A DNA stretch of 9,217 bases from an uncultured Saprospiraceae bacterium (GTDB taxonomy: Bacteria; Bacteroidota; Bacteroidia; Chitinophagales; Saprospiraceae), in the NCBI GenBank assembly GCA_937930625.1, contig CALHBW010000481.1, positions 1 to 9,217 on the forward strand. Reading direction: 5' to 3'. Positions 1-5,451 of this stretch are shown piece after piece. The translations under genes were made by a program, and so were the position numbers. The notes below the pieces were generated by a model that did no database searches, had not been told where the DNA came from, and saw only the letters and a program-made list of their open reading frames with translations. Within the stretch, counting starts at the first letter, position 1. Each line of letters begins with the position of its first letter.

Positions 1-226
1 CATACTACTATACATGAGTTAAAAAATAAAAAATCAACTGTCTTGCTGAATTTATTTCAGCATCTTCCGAACGATAGAAAACCAATGCCGCACAAAACAT
101 CTAACTTTTTGATTATGAATAAAATACAAAATTGCAACTCACATTTAACATCGTGCTTGTGGCTCGGGAGATTCTGAAATAAATTCAGAATGACGTACTG
201 GTTTTAGGTTCATGTATAGTAGTATG
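1..226. repeat. Inverted-repeat element with 16-bp ends and two internal hairpins
   Basis: Positions 1-16 (CATACTACTATACATG) and 211-226 are perfect reverse complements. Inside lie two small hairpins in opposite orientation: TGCTGAA/TTCAGCA (44-50 and 56-62, loop TTTAT) and ATTCTGAA/TTCAGAAT (171-178 and 184-191, loop ATAAA). The sequences around them (42-68 against the reverse complement of about 165-196) also resemble each other, so the whole looks like one large imperfect inverted repeat. The left end coincides with the window edge, so the element may extend further. Translations of this kind of hairpin give the HSEFISES peptide string often seen in spurious ORFs, which I take as a sign of a dispersed repeat. 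No coding sequence is convincing here. Confidence 0.6.
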
Positions 227-413
227 TAAAAGCACTTAAAATTACATCTTAATAAATTGACAACCATATTTTTATAGAGAAAATGCTTCCAAATGAATGT
301 CTTCTTTTCCAAAAAAGTCGTTTGTTGTTCTTCTGTTTGTTTGTGCATATTTATATTGATTTTTACATTCAAATAAATAGAAATATTAAAGAATCAAAAA
401 ATACAACACTTCA

Positions 414-446
414 CAATTTCACAATTTTAACAATCCCACAATTTTT
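414..446 (+). repeat. Degenerate short tandem array, CAAT core about every 8 bp
   Basis: CAAT recurs at 414, 422, 431 and 439, that is at intervals of 8, 9 and 8. Units are CAATTTCA, CAATTTTAA, CAATCCCA and CAATTTTT. Another CAATTTTA lies at 457 but out of phase. It resembles the two clearer arrays at 3233-3348 and 7672-7749, but no inverted half is visible and the DNA is AT-rich, so chance is not excluded. Confidence 0.35.
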
Positions 447-464
447 TAATCCAAAACAATTTTA

Positions 465-472
465 TACTTTTG
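465..472 (+). promoter_or_regulatory. Possible -7 box (TACTTTTG) for recO
   Basis: The octamer matches the Bacteroidota -7 consensus TAnnTTTG at all six fixed positions. No TTG-type -33 box is visible at the expected distance. If used, recO would have a leader of roughly 195 nt containing both downstream hairpins. In AT-rich DNA this motif occurs by chance fairly often. Confidence 0.25.
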
Positions 473-505
473 GATGCAGAAACAAAATCATATCATTTAA
501 ACGTG

Positions 506-579
506 GCGCGGAGCGTCCGGCTCGTATTCGCCTTAGTCGCGATGAAATTAAAAAAACAAGCGAGTCGGACGCCCCGCGT
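506..579. repeat. GC-rich 19-bp inverted repeat
   Basis: Arms 506-524 and 561-579 pair at 16 of 19 positions. Two of the three mismatches become G-U pairs if the + strand is transcribed. The 36-nt loop is AT-rich. The arms contain GAGCGTCCGG and its near complement and stand out sharply from the surrounding AT-rich DNA. This looks like a dispersed repeat or a structured leader. The run after the right arm is TTTTT followed by CG (579-585), so a weak terminator-like role on the + strand is conceivable but unsupported by any upstream gene. Confidence 0.6.
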
Positions 580-639
580 TTTTCGTCATGTGATTTGAGA
601 ATTATATCACATACGACCAATTTTCAAACTAAAAATACG

Positions 640-667
640 GTAGAGACGCGATTAATCGCGTCTCTAC
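640..667. repeat. Perfect 28-bp palindrome abutting the recO start
   Basis: GTAGAGACGCGATT at 640-653 is followed directly by its exact reverse complement at 654-667, with no spacer. It ends six bases before the recO ATG, so in RNA it would form a hairpin across the place a ribosome-binding site would occupy. I recall near-identical GTAGAGACGCGAT palindromes as multi-copy repeats in other bacterial genomes, including cyanobacteria, but could not search. It is too close to the start codon to be a terminator for this transcript. Confidence 0.8.
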
Positions 668-673
668 GATATT

Positions 674-1396
674 ATGTTGGTTAAAACAAAAGGCATTGTC
701 CTACGCAGCATCAAATATGGCGAAACAAGTCTGATTTGTGATATTTACACAGAAGAATTGGGCTTGCGGAGCTATATCATTTCGGGTGTACGAAAACAGA
801 AGGCGAAGGTCGGGGCGAGTCTTTTGCAGATAATGACGCTCTTGGATTTGGTGGTCTATAATCGCAAAGACCGCGAGCTGAATCGCACCAAAGAAATCAA
901 GCCCGATTTGCTGTATCGTTCCATTCCTTTTGATGTCAGAAAACGTGCGGTGGGTACATTTATGACCGAGCTACTCCGCAAGACCATCCGCGAAGCCGAA
1001 CACCAACCCGAACTCTTTAGTTTCATTCGCAATAGCTTTCTTTTTTTGGACGAAACGCCGCACAATCCTGCCAATATTCATCTTTATTTTATGGTGCATT
1101 TGTCTCATTATCTAGGCTTTATGCCGGGGGGGGCTTACTCCGATGATGTGCCATATTTTGATTTGCGTGAAGGTGTCTTTACGCCCGAACAGCCCGACCA
1201 AGTCTATTGTATCAAGCCCGAAGCTGCAGCAATTTTATCTCAATTTATCACCAAATCCATCACCCAAATTCACACGATTGAATGTACGAATGAATTAAGA
1301 CAAAATTTATTGGACAAATTGATTCTTTTCTATCGTTATCATGTGGAAAATATGCAGGAATTGAACGCGCATTTGGTCTTACGAGAGATTTTTTGA
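674..1396 (+). CDS. recO: DNA repair protein RecO
   Basis: RecO binds single-stranded DNA and, with RecR and RecF, loads RecA onto SSB-coated gaps in recombinational repair. The 240-residue product opens with the family-typical MLVKTKGIVLRSIKYGE and an OB-fold region (about 1-80), followed by the helical C-terminal domain. The segment FDLREGVF (162-169), with HYLGFMP (145-151) before it, is characteristic of Bacteroidota RecO. I see no CxxC pair, so the zinc site found in some RecO proteins is absent, as I believe is common in this phylum. The ATG at 674 fits the conserved N-terminus; no Shine-Dalgarno is present and a perfect palindrome ends six bases upstream. A G8 run (1126-1133) lies inside the gene. 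No clear terminator follows; the AraC gene starts 76 nt downstream. Confidence 0.93.
   Translation: MLVKTKGIVLRSIKYGETSLICDIYTEELGLRSYIISGVRKQKAKVGASLLQIMTLLDLVVYNRKDRELNRTKEIKPDLLYRSIPFDVRKRAVGTFMTELLRKTIREAEHQPELFSFIRNSFLFLDETPHNPANIHLYFMVHLSHYLGFMPGGAYSDDVPYFDLREGVFTPEQPDQVYCIKPEAAAILSQFITKSITQIHTIECTNELRQNLLDKLILFYRYHVENMQELNAHLVLREIF
1126..1133 (+). repeat. G8 homopolymer inside recO
   Basis: Eight consecutive G encode part of Met-Pro-Gly-Gly-Ala (residues 150-154). It is the longest G/C run I noticed in an otherwise AT-rich window, and a slip of one base would frameshift the last third of RecO. Confidence 0.75.
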
Positions 1397-1446
1397 GTAA
1401 AAAATTCCGAAAAATAACATATTTGACGTTTTTGAACTATTTTCTA

Positions 1447-1470
1447 CCGCAATTATCTTATAAATTGCGG
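1447..1470. promoter_or_regulatory. 8-bp perfect inverted repeat just before the AraC-type gene
   Basis: CCGCAATT (1447-1454) and AATTGCGG (1463-1470) flank an 8-bp AT-rich spacer, ending two bases before the ATG at 1473. It could be an operator for the regulator itself or a hairpin limiting its translation. No T-run follows, so it is not a classical terminator for recO. Confidence 0.5.
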
Positions 1471-1472
1471 AC

Positions 1473-2351
1473 ATGATACTCATCCCGCAACGCCTGTTCG
1501 ATAATCCGCAAGTCACGACTATTATGCGTGATGGCAATGTTTGTATTCTCAAAAAAGAATTGCATACACCAGTCATCAAAAAGGAAGGCTACATCTCCAA
1601 TCACGTCATTTCTGTCTTGCTTTCCGGTGAACAACATATAAAAAATTATGATGAACAAACCATTCGCATCCGTGCGGGAGAGGTCTTGTTTATTCCGCGT
1701 GGCATGTATCATGTAACGGATTTATTGCCCAAAGAAGGCACTTTTCAAAGCCTGTTATTTTATTTTGATGATAATATCATTCAGGAATTTTTGGCAACTT
1801 CTAAAGTGACTGAAGTATCAAGAACTGCCGTTCCCGACCATCTCAAATTTGGTATTGTGCCTTCTGTACAGCTTTTTGCCGAGTCGCTTATCCATATTTA
1901 CGAATCCAATTCGCTGCGCGATAAAAAAATTCTACAATTAAAAATCCTCGAATTATTGTTACTCTTGAATGGCTTGGCAAAAGAACAAGACTTCGCCAAC
2001 TTCCTCTTTCGACTCACCTTACCCAAGAAACGCAATATCAAAACCTTCATGCAAAACAACTTTGACAAACCCCTCAAAATCGAAGATTACGCCTATCTCA
2101 CAGGCAGAAGTGTCAGCACATTTCGACGGGATTTCAAATCATCTTACGACATCACGCCGCAAAAATGGCTCAAAGAAAAACGCCTCGAAAAAGCCCTTAC
2201 CATTCTTAATAATCAAGAAATCAGCGTCACGCAACTCGCTTATGAAGTGGGCTATGAAAACATTTCCTACTTCATTAAAGCATTTAAAAATCACGTTGGG
2301 CAATCTCCAAAGCAATACATTCTCTCCAAACACCGCAATAATTTGAATTAA
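1473..2351 (+). CDS. AraC/XylS-family transcriptional regulator
   Basis: This 292-residue protein has the usual two-part layout. The N-terminal half contains a cupin-like sensing segment with VISVLLSGEQ (45-54) and RAGEVLFIPRGMYH (67-80), the typical AraC_binding pattern. The C-terminal 100 residues carry two helix-turn-helix motifs: KIEDYAYLTGRSVSTFRRDF (202-221) and VTQLAYEVGYENISYFIKAF (252-271), followed by the family signature GQSPKQY (276-282). It should bind DNA as a one-component regulator; the ligand is unknown. The dehydrogenase gene begins 13 nt downstream, so the two are probably cotranscribed and the regulator may control that enzyme. The perfect inverted repeat directly upstream is a candidate autoregulatory site. 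The start at 1473 precedes the full cupin segment; Met18 is a less likely alternative. Confidence 0.9.
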   Translation: MILIPQRLFDNPQVTTIMRDGNVCILKKELHTPVIKKEGYISNHVISVLLSGEQHIKNYDEQTIRIRAGEVLFIPRGMYHVTDLLPKEGTFQSLLFYFDDNIIQEFLATSKVTEVSRTAVPDHLKFGIVPSVQLFAESLIHIYESNSLRDKKILQLKILELLLLLNGLAKEQDFANFLFRLTLPKKRNIKTFMQNNFDKPLKIEDYAYLTGRSVSTFRRDFKSSYDITPQKWLKEKRLEKALTILNNQEISVTQLAYEVGYENISYFIKAFKNHVGQSPKQYILSKHRNNLN

Positions 2352-2364
2352 ACTTATACTTCGT

Positions 2365-3228
2365 ATGAAAATAGCTTTTATCGGACTCGGTATCATGGGC
2401 AGCCGTATGGCTGCCAACCTACTCAAAAACGGCGCAGACCTCACCGTATTCAATCGCTCCAAAGCTCCCGTCGAAGCCCTCGTAGCACAAGGCGCGAAAT
2501 CTGCTCCTACTGCCAATGAAGCCGTCAAAGATGCGGACATCGTATTCAGTATGCTCTCTACGCCGGAAGTCGTCGAATACGTATTTATGTCGGAAGGCGG
2601 CGTACTTTCTGCGATGCCATCCAATGCCATTTGGGTAGATTGTACAACGGTAAATCCATCGTTCAGCGCAAGCGAAAAAGCAGCCGCAGATAAAGTCGGC
2701 ATACGTTTCATAGACGCTCCCGTAGCCGGCACACTTCCACATGCACAAAACGCCGAATTAGTCTTTTTTACGGGTGGCGAAGCTTCACTTTTGGCAGAGG
2801 TCGAACCTTATCTCAATCACATGGGAAAAAAGGTATTACACATCGGCGAAACGGGAAAAGGGGCATCTTTCAAAATGCTGGTCAATATCATGCTGGCACA
2901 GTCGATGATTATTTTTTCGGAAGCAGTTTTGTTGGGTGAAAAAATGGGTATGGAAAAAGATTTCCTACTCAATGCACTGCCCGGTTTGGTCGTCTCTGCA
3001 CCCTTTACTAAATTCAAAGCTGAAATGGTTCGTTCCGGCGAATACGATGTACAATTTCCCTTGGAATGGATGCACAAAGACCTTCATCTCGCAGCTATTT
3101 CTGCTTATGAAATGAATCAGCCATTGTATCTCGCCAATGTTGCTAAAGAATTATTTGCGGAAGCCAATAAGAAAGGTATGGGACGATTGGATTTTGCAGC
3201 AATTCATAAGTATTTGGAAGAGCGATAA
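2365..3228 (+). CDS. NAD(P)-dependent beta-hydroxyacid dehydrogenase (HIBADH/GLYR family)
   Basis: The 287-residue product belongs to the 3-hydroxyisobutyrate / tartronate semialdehyde / glyoxylate reductase family, cytosolic enzymes that interconvert short 2- or 3-hydroxyacids and their aldehydes or ketones. Visible features are the Rossmann motif GLGIMG (7-12), N30-R31 after beta-2 (Arg here usually favours NADP), VDCTTVNP (91-98), the substrate loop DAPVAGTLPHA (117-127), the catalytic lysine region KGASFKMLVN with K170 and N174, and HKD (237-239). The substrate loop usually reads DAPVSGG; the AGTLPHA version here suggests a subgroup, and I cannot name the substrate. Length and domain order are normal. 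It lies 13 nt after the AraC gene in the same direction and ends four bases before the heptamer array. Confidence 0.9.
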   Translation: MKIAFIGLGIMGSRMAANLLKNGADLTVFNRSKAPVEALVAQGAKSAPTANEAVKDADIVFSMLSTPEVVEYVFMSEGGVLSAMPSNAIWVDCTTVNPSFSASEKAAADKVGIRFIDAPVAGTLPHAQNAELVFFTGGEASLLAEVEPYLNHMGKKVLHIGETGKGASFKMLVNIMLAQSMIIFSEAVLLGEKMGMEKDFLLNALPGLVVSAPFTKFKAEMVRSGEYDVQFPLEWMHKDLHLAAISAYEMNQPLYLANVAKELFAEANKKGMGRLDFAAIHKYLEER

Positions 3229-3232
3229 AAAA

Positions 3233-3348
3233 GTTATCAGTTGATAGTTCATGGTTCATAGTTCATAGTTGTTCAATTTTTGAACTGACAACTATGAACC
3301 ATGAACTATGAACTTCCAACTATGAACTATGAACTATAAACTATCAAC
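3233..3348. repeat. Inverted array of 7-bp units (GTTNNNN x6, NNNNAAC x10)
   Basis: From 3233 to 3274, six back-to-back heptamers begin with GTT (GTTATCA, GTTGATA, GTTCATG, GTTCATA twice, GTTGTTC). After a 4-bp spacer (3275-3278), ten back-to-back heptamers end with AAC (3279-3348), most being TATGAAC or CATGAAC. The centre forms a hairpin GTTCAA-TTT-TTGAAC (3271-3285), and longer pairing is possible with one unit bulged. The array fills most of the 140-bp gap between two convergent genes, so it may act as a two-way transcription end, but no poly-T tract supports classical termination. The arrangement recalls the heptameric short tandem repeats (STRR) described in cyanobacteria. Confidence 0.85.
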
Positions 3349-3368
3349 TTGATAGCCCAACTTTCGTG

Positions 3369-4436
3369 TTAGACTTTAAAATCCAACAAGAAATTTTTCA
3401 CCTCATTACCAAATTTCTCCCCATCATCAAACAAAAATTTCACTTCGATAGGAAGGGCATAAATTGGCAAGTCGTGTTGCAACAAATAAGGCTTGTGCAT
3501 ATCCAAACGGAGGGTATCTTTTTCTGTGGTAATGATAATTTTATTATCGGAATTAATTTCTTCAAATTTACTACGAATACGCCCGATGTCTGTTTTTTCA
3601 AAAAGGTGGTGGTCGCGGAAGGAAATCATCGTGAGTGACCGCACTCTCGGTCTCAAATACGCCTCTAAATATTGTGGTCGCGCTATTCCACAGACCAATA
3701 ATACGTCCTGTGTTCCGTCTAAATTAATCTCTAAATCAAGTTGGTAAATGTGGTAAGGTGTAAAATATTCGTAAGCCGAAAAATAAACATTTTGATAGCT
3801 GTACGGCTGCATTTTCTTGAGAAATTCATCGCGCTGTGCTTCCGTCAAATCTTGTGGGCATTTACTGACTACCAACGTATTAGCACGTTTATATGCCGAT
3901 GACCACTCTCGCAATCGCCCCGAAGGTACGAGGTAATCCGTCATAAACGGAAATTCGTATTCGGTCAGCAAAATATTCATCCCGGCTTTCATAGAGCGAT
4001 GTTGAAAACCATCGTCGAGAATGATAGCTTGCAAGTCGGGGTCAATCATCAACATTTGCGGAATTGCCATCGTACGCTCCTCTGCCACCGCGACCATGAT
4101 ACCCGGAAATTTACGTTTGAATTGCATCGGTTCGTCACCCGCATTAGCTGCTGTATCATTCGCATGTACGATGCGAAAACCGCGCGTTTTGCGCCCGTAG
4201 CCGCGACTGAGCGTAGCCACTCGTATGTACTCGCGCAACAAGCGCACGAGGTACTCCGTATGCGGTGTTTTGCCCGAACCGCCTACGGTCAAATTGCCCA
4301 CACAAATTATCGGAATATCAAACCGAAAACTCCGCAACAACTCCGTGCGGTACAGAAAATTACGCACGCTGACGCCCATGCCGTAGAGCAGCGCGAATGG
4401 GGCAAGGATTAAGCGAGTAAGTGGGTCGTTTTGCAA
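3369..4436 (-). CDS. lpxK: Tetraacyldisaccharide 4'-kinase LpxK (TTG start)
   Basis: LpxK phosphorylates the 4' position of the tetraacyldisaccharide-1-phosphate lipid A precursor at the inner face of the cytoplasmic membrane, making lipid IVA. The 355-residue product has an N-terminal hydrophobic anchor (LILAPFALLYGMGVSV, 9-24), the P-loop GNLTVGGSGKTP (47-58), SRGYGRK (77-83), GDEP (100-103), LDDGFQHR (140-147), PSGRLRE (171-177) and a late ITTEKDTLRL segment. The start is TTG at 4436: no in-frame ATG exists between the upstream in-frame stop (4440-4442) and this codon, and the first internal Met (Met20) falls within the conserved anchor. It begins 16 nt after the ParA-like gene and is probably cotranscribed with it. 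Confidence 0.93.
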   Translation of the reverse strand: MQNDPLTRLILAPFALLYGMGVSVRNFLYRTELLRSFRFDIPIICVGNLTVGGSGKTPHTEYLVRLLREYIRVATLSRGYGRKTRGFRIVHANDTAANAGDEPMQFKRKFPGIMVAVAEERTMAIPQMLMIDPDLQAIILDDGFQHRSMKAGMNILLTEYEFPFMTDYLVPSGRLREWSSAYKRANTLVVSKCPQDLTEAQRDEFLKKMQPYSYQNVYFSAYEYFTPYHIYQLDLEINLDGTQDVLLVCGIARPQYLEAYLRPRVRSLTMISFRDHHLFEKTDIGRIRSKFEEINSDNKIIITTEKDTLRLDMHKPYLLQHDLPIYALPIEVKFLFDDGEKFGNEVKNFLLDFKV

Positions 4437-4452
4437 TGTTTAGTAATTATTT

Positions 4453-5451
4453 TTATTTGGTTTCGACATCAGCTATAACTTTAGCTAAGTTATCATGGAC
4501 TGTTCTAATTTGCTCAATAATATTTTCGGTTAGCGTTTTATATTCCTTGTAAGCCAGCTGTACAGCATTGACATGAGAACCTATGGCACCATCGGCAGGT
4601 TTGAGTAAAAAGATAGGTTTGCGAGATTCTACCGACATGATATGCAGACCATGGTAGTGCCTGATTGTCGAAAGTAAAAAATGCGGCTCCTCAGAAGGGG
4701 CTTCTAAGCCCATAAAATCACTTTGAAAGTAGTAAGGAACTCGCTTGCCCCAATCAGTGAACGGTCCCGGCGGTATGCTTTCCCGAATGGTATGTCGTAT
4801 AAATACGTAACCAAGCCAAGTTGACAAGGGAGAATATTTTTGATTATAGGAGTTACTATATAATTCCCATTTCTCATCCTTCCACAATTTTATCTGCTTA
4901 CCAATATTTTGAATATTAGATAAAGAAAATACATTAGCAGAAACGGGCAAAATGAGATTTTGCAGAGTCATAAAAGCCGCCCGATTAATCGCGCTGAAAT
5001 TGGTACTTAAATTTACAATGGTATAGTCTGCATTAAATCTGTCACTTGCTTCTTGGATTGTCTCATAGAAAAGCATCGTATTTTCAAATCCTTCATCATA
5101 TCTTTTCGACCAACTATCACTAAATTTTTCTTCAAAAAGAGCCAGTTCGGGATCGGCGGCTATCACGCCTATTTTATCGCTCAATTCATGTATGTATGGG
5201 TTTTGAGGAGTTCCTTTTTTTTGATTTAAATGTTGAACGGCTCGGATAATCGTTGGTCTGTCTTGCGCCTCTCTCTCGTATATTTCGTGTAATTTTTCAA
5301 TTTTAAAGAATCTGGCAGTGAGCATCGTCTGCGTATCCAAATCCACCACAAGCACCCGATGCCCCAACTCCGCCAACATATATGTAACATGATATATCAA
5401 CGAAGTCTTGTCAACGCTATATTCGTTATTGAAAAATGCGATTGTATTCAT
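4453..5451 (-). CDS. ParA-like (AAA_31) protein with degenerate ATPase motifs
   Basis: The 332-residue protein follows the MinD/ParA deviant P-loop fold throughout but has lost key residues. Where ParA proteins read KGGVGKTT, this one reads EYSVDKTS (10-17): the signature lysine is Glu10, all three glycines are replaced, and only Lys15 and Thr16 remain. The Walker A' strand VLVVDLDTQ (33-41) keeps Asp37. Walker B, usually ending in Asp, reads DYTIVNLSTN (142-151) with Asn147. The segments INRAA (155-159), LPVSANVFSLSNIQNIG (168-184) and LLKPADGAIGSHVNAVQ (282-298) match what I remember of a ParA subfamily whose members otherwise have intact motifs. The frame is undamaged, so it may be a nucleotide-binding or scaffold protein rather than an ATPase. 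It overlaps the upstream AlbA_2 gene by ATGA, implying translational coupling. Its function is unknown. Confidence 0.8.
   Translation of the reverse strand: MNTIAFFNNEYSVDKTSLIYHVTYMLAELGHRVLVVDLDTQTMLTARFFKIEKLHEIYEREAQDRPTIIRAVQHLNQKKGTPQNPYIHELSDKIGVIAADPELALFEEKFSDSWSKRYDEGFENTMLFYETIQEASDRFNADYTIVNLSTNFSAINRAAFMTLQNLILPVSANVFSLSNIQNIGKQIKLWKDEKWELYSNSYNQKYSPLSTWLGYVFIRHTIRESIPPGPFTDWGKRVPYYFQSDFMGLEAPSEEPHFLLSTIRHYHGLHIMSVESRKPIFLLKPADGAIGSHVNAVQLAYKEYKTLTENIIEQIRTVHDNLAKVIADVETK

Larger units (their letters stand above)
227..673. other. Gene-free AT-rich region upstream of recO
   Basis: I see no convincing protein in this stretch. A 133-codon open frame at 283-684 crosses a degenerate CAAT array, a GC-rich hairpin and a perfect palindrome, and overlaps the recO start. 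Its composition changes abruptly at each repeat, as expected for read-through of non-coding DNA. The region probably contains the recO promoter and a long structured leader. Confidence 0.6.

Noticed and set aside
145..372. 75-codon minus-strand open frame
   Set aside because: Its end is the HSEFISES-type translation of the hairpin at 171-191, a known look of repeat-derived spurious ORFs; the rest is low-complexity AT-rich sequence.
283..684. 133-codon open frame upstream of recO
   Set aside because: It runs through a CAAT array, a GC-rich hairpin and a perfect palindrome, overlaps the recO start, and has no protein-like pattern.
2139..2748. Long minus-strand frames inside the AraC and dehydrogenase genes
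   Set aside because: They are antisense shadows of two well-recognised + strand genes and show no motif of their own.
3233..3348. CRISPR array reading of the heptamer repeats
   Set aside because: Units are 7 bp, contiguous and orientation-switching; there are no 25-40 bp repeats, spacers or cas genes.
4453..5451. ParA-like gene as a chromosome or plasmid partition gene
   Set aside because: There is no ParB gene or parS-like repeat nearby and the ATPase motifs are degenerate.
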